In this document: positions 36,578 through 46,243 of the stretch, piece by piece
Numbering within the stretch: position 1 is the first letter of the stretch
How the letters are laid out: each line of letters opens with the position of its first letter
DNA from: Colwellia chukchiensis
GTDB taxonomy: Bacteria; Pseudomonadota; Gammaproteobacteria; Enterobacterales; Alteromonadaceae
Direction: 5' to 3'
DNA length: 64,000 nucleotides
NCBI RefSeq assembly: GCF_002104455.1
Contig: NZ_NBOC01000012.1
Coordinates: 46,401 to 110,400, forward strand
The notes under the pieces: generated by a model
Database searches by the model: none
The model's input: only the letters and a program-made list of their open reading frames with translations
What the model was told of the DNA's origin: nothing
Translations under genes and position numbers: made by a program

Positions 36578-37687
36578 GTGAATGACATAGCCAACTCAAG
36601 CACATCTTTAGCCACGACTTTACAACAAAGTGCGGACTTTTTAGCCATGACCCGAGCACATGAATGGTCGCTGCCTAGTGGCGGTTTTAGCTTTGAAGTT
36701 AGCCACCAAGAGAGCAACACCAGTAGCAAGGTTAGGGTACTAGATACCGGATTAATTACCTTTGAGCCAATCAACCGTGCCACCAGTAAAGATATTATTT
36801 TATCGAGTGCAGTGCATGGTAATGAAACCGCGCCCATTGAAATTTGCAATGACATTATTGCCCAGCTTATTCGCGGTGAATTAATGTTAGCGGAGCGGGT
36901 GTTATTTATCTTTGGTAACCCAGCAGCGATGAATATTGCGCAGCGTTTTGTTGAAGAAAACATGAATCGATTGTTTTCTGGTGGTCATTCGCAAGACCAA
37001 GGTCAGGGGGCGGGCTTAATCAATAAAGAGCGTCACCGCGCATTATTGTTAGAAAATACCGTGCGCGATTTCTACTTAGCCGGAGCTAAGCTGTCCAGTG
37101 CCAATGGCCAAGAGCGTCAGCGTTGTCATTATGATTTGCATACCGCAATTCGTGGCTCGAAATGTGATAAATTTGCGGTTTATCCGTTTTTACATGGCGC
37201 GCCGCGTAAAAAAAGCCAACTGCAGTTTTTAAACGCTTGTGGTGTTAATACTATTTTATTGTCTCATTCTCCGACCACTACCTTTAGCTATTTTTCCTCC
37301 AATGAGTTTGGTGCCGATGCTTTTACCGTTGAACTAGGCAAAGTACGTGCCTTTGGTGAAAATGATATGAGCCAGTTTGTACAGGTTAGAGAAACCCTAA
37401 CGCGGTTAGTTTCTGGCCAAGATCTAGGCTTAGTCCCGTATCAAGAACAAGACTTTAATTTGTATGAAATATCACAAGTGATTGATCGCCATCATGAAGA
37501 GTTTTCACTTACTTTTGCTGATGATGTTGAAAACTTTACTGACTTTCCCAAAGGCCATGTCTTGGCAATAGATGGCGATATTGAAGTAAAAACTCAGCAA
37601 GATGGCGAAGCCATTATATTCCCTAATGCCAATGTGGCTATTGGTCAGCGCGCCTTACTGACGGTAGTGCCAACACGCTTAAGCTAG
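36578..37687 (+). CDS. astE: succinylglutamate desuccinylase (AstE)
   Basis: Zinc-dependent hydrolase of 369 residues, last step of the arginine succinyltransferase pathway: N2-succinylglutamate to succinate and glutamate. The zinc ligands are in AVHGNETAP (His and Glu) and in DLHTAIRGS (His); the general base Glu is in FTVELGKVR. The start is GTG at 36578 with AGGTGAA upstream; no in-frame ATG lies near. The other ast genes (astA, astB, astD, argD-like) are not in this window, so the pathway is split or encoded elsewhere. Confidence 0.9.
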   Translation: MNDIANSSTSLATTLQQSADFLAMTRAHEWSLPSGGFSFEVSHQESNTSSKVRVLDTGLITFEPINRATSKDIILSSAVHGNETAPIEICNDIIAQLIRGELMLAERVLFIFGNPAAMNIAQRFVEENMNRLFSGGHSQDQGQGAGLINKERHRALLLENTVRDFYLAGAKLSSANGQERQRCHYDLHTAIRGSKCDKFAVYPFLHGAPRKKSQLQFLNACGVNTILLSHSPTTTFSYFSSNEFGADAFTVELGKVRAFGENDMSQFVQVRETLTRLVSGQDLGLVPYQEQDFNLYEISQVIDRHHEEFSLTFADDVENFTDFPKGHVLAIDGDIEVKTQQDGEAIIFPNANVAIGQRALLTVVPTRLS

Positions 37688-38043
37688 TGGTTTTTGTGTC
37701 TTTGCTCACATCTGTAGCTTAGTGCCGGTTAAATGCTTTAACTTAAGCAAAAATAAAGCGGCAAACCGCGGCTAATTAAATCAAGAATTAAGTGCCTTAA
37801 CAGCGAGCAAAACTGTAAAGATTTATGCTCGTTGTTGCGCCTTTATCAACACTAACTTTTCGCATTTAACTTGTTTTTCAGTTAACGTAAAGGTAAAGTG
37901 CCTGCGATTATTACAAGCAAAAATTCATTACAACGACATAAATATTCACCTTATGCTGAAAACTTCTATACTCACATGAGTGAAATGAGCATAGCGAATC
38001 ATGTCACCTTGCATGCCAAGGTTAATAAAAAAGAGAAAAGGTT
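37688..38043. other. intergenic region upstream of the branched-chain dehydrogenase operon
   Basis: About 356 bases with no reading frame of note. AAAAGAGAAAAGG just before 38044 serves as ribosome binding site. A TATACT box near 37967 is a possible -10 but has no good -35. A weak inverted repeat CGAGCA/TGCTCG lies near 37805-37830 without a T tract. Confidence 0.45.
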
Positions 38044-39228
38044 ATGAACACTGACGTATATAGCGAAAGCCCGGTTGTACATCAACCCGCTTTTATTGAT
38101 GGTCATTCAGTTGAAATTCCAATCCTTAAGATATTGAAACAAGATGGCAGCATTTATGACAATGCGGTGCTGCCAGAAATAGATCAAGAATTAGCGACAA
38201 AAACCTATAAAACGCTCGCTTTTCACCGCGTTTTAGATGAGCGTATGGTGGCGGCACAGCGTCAAGGGCGCATCAGTTTTTATATGGCAGCGCTTGGTGA
38301 AGAAGCTGCTAGTGTAGGTGGAGCGGCAGGTTTAAAAGATCAAGACATGATCATGGCGCAATACCGAGAACAAGGAGCGCTAATGTTTCGAGGCTTTAGT
38401 CTTGAAAACTTTATGAACCAAATGTTCAGTAATGAAAAAGATTTAGGTAAAGGTCGTCAAATGCCTATTCACTATGGCAGTAACGCATTAAATTATATGA
38501 CGATTTCATCACCGCTCGGTACGCAAATACCACAAGCGGCAGGCTATGCTTATGGTCAAAAGTTACAAGGCTTAGATGCAGTAACGATTTGTTATTTTGG
38601 TGAAGGTGCAGCCTCAGAAGGTGACTTTCATGCAGGGCTAAATATGGCCGCTGTGCATCAAGCGCCGGTAATTTTCTTCTGTCGAAATAACGGCTATGCC
38701 ATTTCAACACCATCCGATGAGCAATATGTGGGTAACGGCATTGCACCTCGTGGTGTTGGTTATGGCATAAAAACACTGCGTATTGATGGTAATGATATTC
38801 TTGCCGTGATATCTGCGGTGCAAGTGGCACGCGAATACGCGATTAAAGAAGGCAAGCCGGTGTTAATTGAAGCTATGTCTTATCGTTTAGGCGCACACTC
38901 AACATCTGATGACCCATCTGGTTATCGAACGCGTGAAGAAGAAGCAAAGTGGCAAGAACATGATCCGATTTTGCGCATGAAAAACTGGATGCTAGCTCAA
39001 GGTTGGTGGGATGAAACGCAAGAATCTGCGTTACTTGAGAAGCTGCGCGAAGACGTTTTAGCGGCGGTAAAAGTGGCAGAAAAAGTTGCCAAGCCGCCGG
39101 TTGAAGACCTAATAACCGATGTTTATGACCAAGCGCCACCGCTGCTGCAACGTCAATTTAACGATCTTAAAGAACATATTAAAAAATATCCCGACGCTTA
39201 CCCGTTTACCGCAGGGAGAATTAAGTAA
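38044..39228 (+). CDS. bkdA1: branched-chain 2-oxoacid dehydrogenase E1 alpha subunit
   Basis: Thiamine-diphosphate-dependent decarboxylase alpha chain, 394 residues. The cofactor motif runs from GEGAASEGD to CRNN at about residues 186-216. [16 protein letters not shown] is the conserved loop near the active site, as in branched-chain (rather than pyruvate) E1 alpha. The complex oxidises the oxoacids of Val, Leu and Ile to branched acyl-CoA. First of three genes; its TAA overlaps the ATG of the next gene by one base (TAATG), so translation is coupled. Confidence 0.93.
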   Translation: MNTDVYSESPVVHQPAFIDGHSVEIPILKILKQDGSIYDNAVLPEIDQELATKTYKTLAFHRVLDERMVAAQRQGRISFYMAALGEEAASVGGAAGLKDQDMIMAQYREQGALMFRGFSLENFMNQMFSNEKDLGKGRQMPIHYGSNALNYMTISSPLGTQIPQAAGYAYGQKLQGLDAVTICYFGEGAASEGDFHAGLNMAAVHQAPVIFFCRNNGYAISTPSDEQYVGNGIAPRGVGYGIKTLRIDGNDILAVISAVQVAREYAIKEGKPVLIEAMSYRLGAHSTSDDPSGYRTREEEAKWQEHDPILRMKNWMLAQGWWDETQESALLEKLREDVLAAVKVAEKVAKPPVEDLITDVYDQAPPLLQRQFNDLKEHIKKYPDAYPFTAGRIK

Positions 39229-40205
39229 TGGCGAAAATAAATTTATTGCAAGCGATTAATAGTGCGCTTGATACCGTGATGGCAGAAGACGACAGTGCGG
39301 TTTGTTTTGGTGAAGATGTTGGACATTTTGGTGGTGTATTTCGCGCCACCAGTGGCCTACAAGAAAAATATGGCAAGAGCCGCTGCTTTAATACGCCGCT
39401 AGTGGAGCAGGGTATTATTGGTTTTGCCAATGGCCTAGCTGCGCAAGGCAGTACTGCCATTGCAGAAATTCAATTTGCTGATTATATATTTCCGGCTTTT
39501 GATCAAATCGTCAATGAGTCGGCTAAGTTTCGTTACCGCAGTGGTAATGAGTTTAATGTTGGTAAACTGACCATTCGTACGCCTTATGGTGGCGGTATTG
39601 CCGGTGGCTTATATCATAGCCAATCACCTGAAGCATATTTTGCCCATACCCCAGGCCTAAAAATAGTAGTACCTCGCAATCCGTACCAAGCTAAAGGCTT
39701 ATTGTTAGCATCAATTCGTGATGATAACCCAGTCATATTTTTTGAGCCTAAGCGACTTTATCGCGCCTCTGTAGGTGAAGTGCCAGATGAAGACTATCAG
39801 TTACCTTTAGGTAAGGCAGATGTAGTGCAACAAGGTAGTGATATAACTGTGCTTGCTTGGGGCGCTCAAGTTGAAATCGTAGAAAAAGCGGTGGAGCTTG
39901 CGGAAAAAGATGGTATTTCTTGTGAAGTCATTGATTTAAGAACCATTTTACCTTGGGATGTGGAAACGGTTGCCAACTCAGTAGTTAAAACTGGACGCTT
40001 TGTTATTAGTCAAGAAGCGCCATTAACAGCCGGTTTTGCCAGTGAAATTGCGGCAACCATACAGCAAGAATGCTTTCTGCATTTAGAAGCTCCGATTGCT
40101 CGCGTTTGTGGCATGGATACGCCGTATCCGTTAGCGCTTGAAAAAGAATATGCTGCGGATCATTTGAAGATCTATGAAGCAATTAAAAACAGTATGACTT
40201 ACTAG
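39228..40205 (+). CDS. bkdA2: branched-chain 2-oxoacid dehydrogenase E1 beta subunit
   Basis: Beta chain of the E1 heterotetramer, 325 residues, the usual length. [15 protein letters not shown] at the start, [17 protein letters not shown] and [18 protein letters not shown] are typical transketolase-like pyrimidine-domain segments. The C-terminal domain ([20 protein letters not shown]) follows. The ATG overlaps the stop of the alpha gene; E2 follows after 10 bases. Confidence 0.94.
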   Translation: MAKINLLQAINSALDTVMAEDDSAVCFGEDVGHFGGVFRATSGLQEKYGKSRCFNTPLVEQGIIGFANGLAAQGSTAIAEIQFADYIFPAFDQIVNESAKFRYRSGNEFNVGKLTIRTPYGGGIAGGLYHSQSPEAYFAHTPGLKIVVPRNPYQAKGLLLASIRDDNPVIFFEPKRLYRASVGEVPDEDYQLPLGKADVVQQGSDITVLAWGAQVEIVEKAVELAEKDGISCEVIDLRTILPWDVETVANSVVKTGRFVISQEAPLTAGFASEIAATIQQECFLHLEAPIARVCGMDTPYPLALEKEYAADHLKIYEAIKNSMTY

Positions 40206-40215
40206 GATTTAGAGC

Positions 40216-41805
40216 ATGAGCATTGATTTTATATTACCAGATATTGGTGAAGGCATTGTTGAGTGTGAGCTAGTAGAGTGGCTAGTGGCAGAAGGTGATG
40301 TTATTGAAGAAGATCAGCCTGTTGCTGATGTAATGACAGATAAAGCATTAGTACAAATACCGGCTATGCATTCAGGGGTAGTTGATAAACTGTATTATGC
40401 CAAAGGTGAAATTGCTAAGGTGCATCAACCGCTCTTTGCCATGACCCCAACCGACAACGCCGCGCCGGCAACATCGCAAAGTAGCGAAGCCGTGGTAACG
40501 GAGTCGGTGTCGTCGCAAGCACCTGAGGCGAGCGCCAACGGACAAGTTGAAGACTTTATTTTACCCGATATAGGTGAAGGGATTGTTGAGTGTGAATTAG
40601 TCGAATGGCTAGTTGCTGAAGGTGATTTAATTGAAGAAGATCAGCCTATTGCCGATGTTATGACTGACAAAGCACTAGTGCAAATACCAGCTATGCACCA
40701 AGGTAAAGTGGTTAAGCTATATTATGCCAAAGGCGATATTGCGAAAGTACACGAACCCTTGTTCGCTATCGAAATTGCAGGTAGCGCGGCCGCGCCGACA
40801 GCGGCGTCAACGGCAAGCACAAACCAACCAGTGGTTGCTAAAAAACTTGAACAGCCTAAAGAACTTAACGTAAAAGTCGCCACTACAGCACAAGCTGCCA
40901 CTGAGGTAGTGAATGAAAAAGCCATTGCTAGCCCAGCAGTGCGACGAGTCGCCCGCGAGTTAGATATTAATATTCATCAAGTGCCGGGTAGCGGTAAAAA
41001 AGGTCGGGTTTATAAAGAAGATGTTTTAGCATTTAAAAACGCGCCAACAGCGACCGAAAGTCAAACCAGCGCTTCAGCGACAGCACCAGCAATTACAGGT
41101 GGTACTCGCGTTGAGCCAATTCGAGGCGTAAAAGCAGCCATGGCGAAAGCTATGGTAAATTCAGTATCGACCATTCCTCACTTTACCTATTGTGAAGAAA
41201 TCGACATGACTAATTTGATCAAATTGCGCGGCGAGCTAAAAGCTGTGTATGCCAAGCAAGATATTAAGTTGACTATGATGCCATTTTTCATGAAAGCGAT
41301 GTCGTTAGCACTGAAAGAATTTCCGCTAGTGAATAGTCAAGCGAATGAAGATTGTACGGAATTAACTTACTTTGACGATCATAATATTGGTATGGCGGTT
41401 GACTCAAAAGTGGGCCTATTAGTGCCAAATGTTAAGCAAGTGCAAACTAAGTCTATTTTAGACTTGGCCGCAGATATTATCCGTTTAACCAATGATGCCC
41501 GCTCAGGTCGAGTACCAGCAGCGGACTTAAAAGGCGGTACTATTACCATTTCAAACATTGGTGCTATTGGTGGTACTGTGGCAACACCTATCATCAACAA
41601 ACCTGAGTCTGCTATTGTTGCCTTAGGAAAGTTACAAACATTACCCCGCTTTAATGACAACGGCGAAGTGGAAGCGCGTTCCATTATGCAAGTGAGTTGG
41701 TCTGGCGATCATCGTATTATTGATGGCGGCACCATAGCGCGTTTTTGTAACCTGTGGAAGTTTTTCCTTGAAGAGCCAAGTAATATGCTAGTGCATATGG
41801 CGTAA
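40216..41805 (+). CDS. bkdB: branched-chain 2-oxoacid dehydrogenase E2 (dihydrolipoyl acyltransferase) with two lipoyl domains
   Basis: Core acyltransferase of 529 residues. Two lipoyl domains (about 1-75 and 110-183) carry the lipoate sites TDKAL at Lys43 and Lys152. Ala/Thr/Ser-rich linkers precede a subunit-binding domain (SPAVRRVARELDINI, about 234-270) and the catalytic domain, with the active-site His in SGDHRIIDGG near residue 497. Most bacterial branched-chain E2 proteins have one lipoyl domain. The two domains here differ at only about eight of 72 residues, yet their DNA differs at many silent sites. No E3 (dihydrolipoamide dehydrogenase) gene follows, so the E3 of another complex is probably shared. 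A terminator ends the operon. Confidence 0.94.
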   Translation: MSIDFILPDIGEGIVECELVEWLVAEGDVIEEDQPVADVMTDKALVQIPAMHSGVVDKLYYAKGEIAKVHQPLFAMTPTDNAAPATSQSSEAVVTESVSSQAPEASANGQVEDFILPDIGEGIVECELVEWLVAEGDLIEEDQPIADVMTDKALVQIPAMHQGKVVKLYYAKGDIAKVHEPLFAIEIAGSAAAPTAASTASTNQPVVAKKLEQPKELNVKVATTAQAATEVVNEKAIASPAVRRVARELDINIHQVPGSGKKGRVYKEDVLAFKNAPTATESQTSASATAPAITGGTRVEPIRGVKAAMAKAMVNSVSTIPHFTYCEEIDMTNLIKLRGELKAVYAKQDIKLTMMPFFMKAMSLALKEFPLVNSQANEDCTELTYFDDHNIGMAVDSKVGLLVPNVKQVQTKSILDLAADIIRLTNDARSGRVPAADLKGGTITISNIGAIGGTVATPIINKPESAIVALGKLQTLPRFNDNGEVEARSIMQVSWSGDHRIIDGGTIARFCNLWKFFLEEPSNMLVHMA

Positions 41806-41829
41806 GCACTATTGAGTTAAACATTGTTT

Positions 41830-41855
41830 AAAAGCCTGCATTTGCAGGCTTTTTT
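41830..41855 (+). terminator. rho-independent terminator of the bkd operon
   Basis: AAAAGCCTGC and GCAGGCTTTT pair around a short loop (attt) and end in a T6 tract, 25 bases after the E2 stop. Confidence 0.93.
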
Positions 41856-41931
41856 ATGCGCTACGCGCAATCAGGCATATCAATTTCGCTCAATTTCAAT
41901 GATAATTTATGCATGTGATTAAGGAGAGCTA

Positions 41932-43779
41932 ATGCCAGAAAGAAAGCTGCAACATTTTTATATCGCTGAAGAACAGTCGGTTTATTTACTGAATCATGAA
42001 GATGCCACAAAATTAAAACAGTGGGTTGAGCTATGCCAACAGCAATTAACCTTGTTGGGCTACCAAAATATTAGCTTAATCGGCAAAGGGGCTTATGGTT
42101 TTGTTTTTGCGGGTGAAGATGAACAAAAACAGCCGCATGTCTTTAAGTTTTCTCGGCTAGATTTACCCTTACATGTGCAAGATCGCTTAGCTGATGAAGC
42201 GGAGTTACAAAAACAACTAACGCATAGTCGTATTCCTCAAGTTTATGGATATTATAAAATTAAACGCCAATCAATCGTGCATATGCAACGTGCGCCGGGC
42301 ATTGACTTAGAGCAGCTTTCCTTTCAAATGGGGCCTTTACCCGCTGAGTTGGTGGTGAAAATAGCGATTCAGCTAACTGAAATCTTGCGGTATTTGCGCG
42401 ATAGCAAACAACATCAAAAAGCGCGACCCTATGTTCATGGCGATATCAAACCGTCAAATATCGTTTTTAATCCAGAAAACGAAAAAGTCTATTTAATTGA
42501 TTGGGGCTCGGCGGTGATCGCTCAACTCGATGTTGATGGTCAAACCACCGCCAATAATATTATGGATTTAATGAGTAGCGACTTGCAAAACAGTAATGCG
42601 AGGCTAGGTGATGTTTATTTTATTGGTCCAGAGCAAATAAGTGGAGCAATGTCGTCGCCACGCTTTGATGAACAAGGGTTAGCAGCAACGTTATATGCGT
42701 TAGCGTCGGGTCAATCTTGTCGCTACGGCAGTAAAGTGATCACGCCCGCATCTTTGGGGTTACCGCGGCTATTGGCGGATATTTTAACTGGCATGCTCAA
42801 TGGTGATCGAGCGACACGCCATAAGGCCGGAGATTACCTATTTAAACATTTAGCACTATTGAAAAATACCGTACTGGCAAAGCCGCCGTTGGCGCGTGAC
42901 ATTACGCCACTCATTCCAGTGTGGAGTAAAAACTATCAAAAAGATCTCGATACCGTCGTCTATGGCTCGCGGAAATCATTTCTGCGTGAATCATCTGCGC
43001 AAGATCAGCTCGATGATATCGACGACGTACAATTAGAGAAATATTTTAAAAACTTTCTCATGGGTATGGGGGATACCGAAAAAGCTTTTATTGCCGCGGT
43101 TGGGCGCTTGGCTAACTTTCCGGTTGTGGGAGGCTTGGCGGTACGCTGGGAAAAAGATGGTGTGTATATTGATTCAAACTTATCCTTATTTGACCCAAAA
43201 TTAAAAACCTCATTTCAAAGCGCGGTCAATAATATGGTGCGCCTTGCGCAAGGCATCTATCGGGTGGGGGTGTTTAAAAGTTGTTTATTTGATGCGCGAG
43301 ATACATTACACGTTGAGCGCGATAATGAAAATGAACCGTTTCAGGCATTGCCGGGACAAGCTTTAGATTTCGATGTCAGTGAGGTAGCGGTAACTGATGA
43401 TATTACCAGGCTACACTCCTATTTTGAAGATGGTAAAGACCCAGACGAATATTTATATTTACCCGATGAAATAATGGCAGTGCTAGCGCGTTTAAATCAG
43501 ATCCATCATACCGGTTGTATTATTTTTGAAGTGTTACCAAAACACCTTAAAATTCACAGTTACTTAATGTTATTAAATCACGATAAACGCGTTGAATTTA
43601 AACAATGTCTTACTGAAATATTGCAGTTGCTGCCCAGTATTACTGGTATTGGCATTTCTGGCTTTATGAAGCTACCTTACAAAGACACACGCTTTTTTGA
43701 ACATATAAATTGCTTGCCAGAAAGTTACTACCCGAAAAACCCAAAACAAAATCAGGAGCAGGAAAATGACAGACAATAA
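41932..43779 (+). CDS. serine/threonine protein kinase-like protein with a long uncharacterised C-terminal half
   Basis: A 615-residue protein with a Hanks-type kinase domain at about 45-310. The glycine loop is GKGAYGFVFAG (51-61), the ATP lysine is about Lys72 (FKFSR), the catalytic loop is HGDIKPSN (169-176), and the metal motif is DWG at 190-192 instead of DFG. The C-terminal 300 residues show no membrane segment or known domain to my eye; KSFLRESSAQDQLDDIDD is an acidic linker. AAGGAG precedes the ATG. The stop overlaps the next gene (VOC protein) by 14 bases. Substrate and role unknown. It is probably an active kinase since all catalytic residues are present. Confidence 0.82.
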   Translation: MPERKLQHFYIAEEQSVYLLNHEDATKLKQWVELCQQQLTLLGYQNISLIGKGAYGFVFAGEDEQKQPHVFKFSRLDLPLHVQDRLADEAELQKQLTHSRIPQVYGYYKIKRQSIVHMQRAPGIDLEQLSFQMGPLPAELVVKIAIQLTEILRYLRDSKQHQKARPYVHGDIKPSNIVFNPENEKVYLIDWGSAVIAQLDVDGQTTANNIMDLMSSDLQNSNARLGDVYFIGPEQISGAMSSPRFDEQGLAATLYALASGQSCRYGSKVITPASLGLPRLLADILTGMLNGDRATRHKAGDYLFKHLALLKNTVLAKPPLARDITPLIPVWSKNYQKDLDTVVYGSRKSFLRESSAQDQLDDIDDVQLEKYFKNFLMGMGDTEKAFIAAVGRLANFPVVGGLAVRWEKDGVYIDSNLSLFDPKLKTSFQSAVNNMVRLAQGIYRVGVFKSCLFDARDTLHVERDNENEPFQALPGQALDFDVSEVAVTDDITRLHSYFEDGKDPDEYLYLPDEIMAVLARLNQIHHTGCIIFEVLPKHLKIHSYLMLLNHDKRVEFKQCLTEILQLLPSITGIGISGFMKLPYKDTRFFEHINCLPESYYPKNPKQNQEQENDRQ

Positions 43780-44155
43780 AATAGGAACTATGGCATGGCT
43801 TGATTTATCAGTGCCTAACGCTAACGCTAACGCAGTCAAGTCATTCTATCAAGCGGTGATAGGTTGGCAAAGTGAAGGTGTTGCCATGGGGGAATATGAA
43901 GATTACGTGATGTTAGCACCTGACAGTGAGGACGCTGTCGCTGGCGTTTGTCATGCACAAGGCGTTAATAAAGACTTACCTCCAGCATGGCTGCCGTATT
44001 TTTTGGTGGCCGATATTAATGCTTCTATTGCTTCGGTGCGAGCCAAAGGTGGTGATTTAGTTACCGATATTAAGTCTATGGGCGGAGATAAATATGCGGT
44101 TATTAAAGATCCTGCGGGCGCAGTTTGCGCTATTTATCAAAAAGACGCGCAATAG
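43766..44155 (+). CDS. VOC-family (glyoxalase/bleomycin-resistance fold) protein
   Basis: A 129-residue vicinal-oxygen-chelate protein. The pattern MAWLDLSVPNANAVKSFYQAVIGW opens the first beta-alpha module; YFLVADINASIASVRAKGG and KYAVIKDPAGAVCAIYQ form the second. Such proteins include metal-dependent isomerases, dioxygenases and antibiotic-binding proteins, so no reaction is given. It overlaps the kinase gene by 14 bases in another frame, and GGAGCAGGAAA lies just before its ATG. Confidence 0.83.
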   Translation: MTDNKIGTMAWLDLSVPNANANAVKSFYQAVIGWQSEGVAMGEYEDYVMLAPDSEDAVAGVCHAQGVNKDLPPAWLPYFLVADINASIASVRAKGGDLVTDIKSMGGDKYAVIKDPAGAVCAIYQKDAQ

Positions 44156-44159
44156 CATG

Positions 44160-44179
44160 ACCATAAATTTATGGTTTTT
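44160..44179 (+). terminator. weak terminator of the kinase/VOC operon
   Basis: ACCATAAATTTATGGT is a perfect palindrome (six-base-pair stem, AATT loop) followed by T5. It overlaps the end of the convergent hemerythrin gene. The stem is AT-rich, so efficiency is doubtful. Confidence 0.5.
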
Positions 44180-44600
44180 CTTGTTGCTGTAAATATTTTT
44201 TATCCTCAATTTGAATATGATGCAACAGCCAGTCGGTTAAGAAATAAAGTAGCTCCATTGCAGAGCTGCTTTCTGTAGAGTCTTTTAATTGTGTATTTTT
44301 CGCGTTGATGCGAGTTGCGATGTTTTCCAGCTCTTCCATAAAGTGCTTGTGTTGTAATTGATGTAATAGGCAGTCGTTTTTATTAAGCTTATAAAAGTAG
44401 GCTTCTTCAGCCTCAAAATGATATTTAGTATAAGCAATTAGCTTAGCAAATAGTGAGGGTATTATGGCTTGTTCTTGCTGATTATCAATGGCCCAAGCCA
44501 ATTGGTTGATATAATCCACTAAGACTTTATGCTGGCGATCAATCGTATCGACACCAACCTCATAAGCTTTGTCCCAAGCTATTAGGTATGCTTTTGTCAT
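44169..44600 (-). CDS. bacteriohemerythrin
   Basis: A single-domain di-iron oxygen-binding protein of 143 residues. The ligands are His24 (DRQHK), His61 and Glu65 (HFEAEE), His80 and His84 (HQLQH), and His128 with Asp133 (HIQIED), matching the seven-ligand hemerythrin pattern. Bacterial members store or sense oxygen, or supply it to oxygenases, in the cytoplasm. The gene stands alone, with a 10-base tandem repeat just upstream of its start. Confidence 0.92.
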   Translation of the reverse strand: MTKAYLIAWDKAYEVGVDTIDRQHKVLVDYINQLAWAIDNQQEQAIIPSLFAKLIAYTKYHFEAEEAYFYKLNKNDCLLHQLQHKHFMEELENIATRINAKNTQLKDSTESSSAMELLYFLTDWLLHHIQIEDKKYLQQQEKP

Positions 44601-44616
44601 ACTGTGTTTAACTCTC

Positions 44617-44657
44617 CAATGTTAGCCAATGTTAGCCAATGTTAGCCAAGGTTAACG
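44617..44657. repeat. 10-base tandem repeat upstream of bacteriohemerythrin
   Basis: The unit GTTAGCCAAT occurs at 44621 and 44631, then as GTTAGCCAAG at 44641 and as a decayed GTTAACGCCA at 44651. The array lies 20 to 55 bases upstream of the hemerythrin start, in its promoter or leader. Confidence 0.85.
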
Positions 44658-44696
44658 CCATTGATAACAATCAGCTGACGCTATTGACCATAGCAT

Positions 44697-46043
44697 TTAT
44701 TGCTCATATTTGCCAAATCCACTTTGCCCTAGCGGTAAGAATAAGGTTTGGTAAAGTTTAGTGGCGTACTCGTCTGTCATGCCAGCAACATAGTCGGCAA
44801 TAATTCTATGGTGGTTAAGCTTATGCGCTTTTGCGTGTTGCCAGCGAGCCACGGTATTTTTGGGTAATAATCGCTCGGGATCTGAGCATAAAGCTTGAAA
44901 TAACTCCATCACGATCTGTTGTCCGCGGTACTCAACCTGTTGTATTGAGGTTTGTTTGATGACGTAATGAAAGACAAAATCTTTAAATATTTGCAATGTT
45001 TTTGCCGCCTTGGGCGGGTGTACAGCATTAAAGCGTAATAACGGCTCTTGAAAGTGGGTATGATTACTTTGGTTAATATCTACGAGTGTTACCGCAGTGA
45101 TCAAGTAATTAACCAAACCGCCAATGGCTTCTTTTTGCTGGTAACGCTTGGCACTAAAGAGTTTTTTAGCGAGTGTTTGGCTATATTCGTGTAGCCATTG
45201 ATCGTCAATGGTGAGAAGCCTATTTACCACTTGCTCGGTAAAGTCTTGTTGATTGACAACGCCGGTTACTATGGCATCTTCTAAATCGTGAATACCATAA
45301 GCAATATCATCCGCCAGCTCCATCATTGAACAATCTAGCGATTTATATCGTGTTTTACTGTGGGCGTTGTGATTACTGCTAAATTGCTGAAACAGCGCTT
45401 TATCGTCGGCGGATAATGGTGCTAGTACCCAGTCTAGCATGCCAATATCGTCATGGTATAAACCTTTGGGCGGATGCCACTGTGCTGCTGGTAATTGACG
45501 AAAGCTTGCCGGTAACTCTGGCAAAGTCGCTTGTTGCAGGCAGTCTAACGTTTGTGGGTATTTGATAAGTCCGAGTAAAGTTCGGCGCGTTAAATTCATA
45601 CCATAATGTTCACTAAAGGGCTCTAAATGTGAAACAATTCTGAAAGTTTGGCCATTTCCCTCGAAGCCGCCGTGTTCGCGCATCATGAAGTTTAACGCCA
45701 CTTCACCGCCATGGCCAAATGGTGGGTGGCCAATATCATGTGCTAAACATAGCGATTCAATTAAACTGTCGTCACTGGGCAGCAACTGCTGACTTTGTTC
45801 AGGGTACTTGTGACGAATTTGCGCTATGATGCCACTGCCAATTTGTGCCGCCTCTAATGAGTGCGTTAAGCGGGTACGATGAAAGTCGCTTTCACCACTG
45901 CCCATTACTTGAGTTTTCGATTGCAGGCGACGAAATGCGGCAGAGTGAAGGATGCGTGCTCGATCTCGTTGAAAAGGGCTACGGTGATCTTGATGCCTTG
46001 TTGCAACGTTTGTTAAGCGTCTTGTTAACCACGGACTGTCCAT
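44697..46043 (-). CDS. dGTPase-family HD-domain triphosphohydrolase
   Basis: A 448-residue metal-dependent HD hydrolase that splits dNTPs (typically dGTP) into nucleoside and triphosphate. RAFRR-type AAFRRLQSKTQV, THSLEAAQIG (first His), CLAHDIGHPPFGHGGE (the HD pair) and DDIAYGIHDLEDAI (final Asp) are the family signature. It is shorter than E. coli Dgt (505 residues) and near the length of the Shewanella dGTPase reported to defend against phage by depleting dGTP. Whether this copy is housekeeping or defence cannot be told from sequence. Single gene upstream of the hemerythrin gene. Confidence 0.88.
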   Translation of the reverse strand: MDSPWLTRRLTNVATRHQDHRSPFQRDRARILHSAAFRRLQSKTQVMGSGESDFHRTRLTHSLEAAQIGSGIIAQIRHKYPEQSQQLLPSDDSLIESLCLAHDIGHPPFGHGGEVALNFMMREHGGFEGNGQTFRIVSHLEPFSEHYGMNLTRRTLLGLIKYPQTLDCLQQATLPELPASFRQLPAAQWHPPKGLYHDDIGMLDWVLAPLSADDKALFQQFSSNHNAHSKTRYKSLDCSMMELADDIAYGIHDLEDAIVTGVVNQQDFTEQVVNRLLTIDDQWLHEYSQTLAKKLFSAKRYQQKEAIGGLVNYLITAVTLVDINQSNHTHFQEPLLRFNAVHPPKAAKTLQIFKDFVFHYVIKQTSIQQVEYRGQQIVMELFQALCSDPERLLPKNTVARWQHAKAHKLNHHRIIADYVAGMTDEYATKLYQTLFLPLGQSGFGKYEQ

Positions 46044-46243
46044 TTTACCTCTAATCTTTATATCGGTTTAATGACCTTGTTGATTTAAAAGTGACTGAAT
46101 GACTCGTCATTAGCTAGGCAGTTATAGTGATATTGCTACTGCCTCTTAGTTACATTACCGAACTTACTCCGCAAAGTGCAACTTTAATCCGTATTTTTGT
46201 TAGCAGTGAAAGAGTTATGCTTGGAAATTTATTCTTGCAGCGC

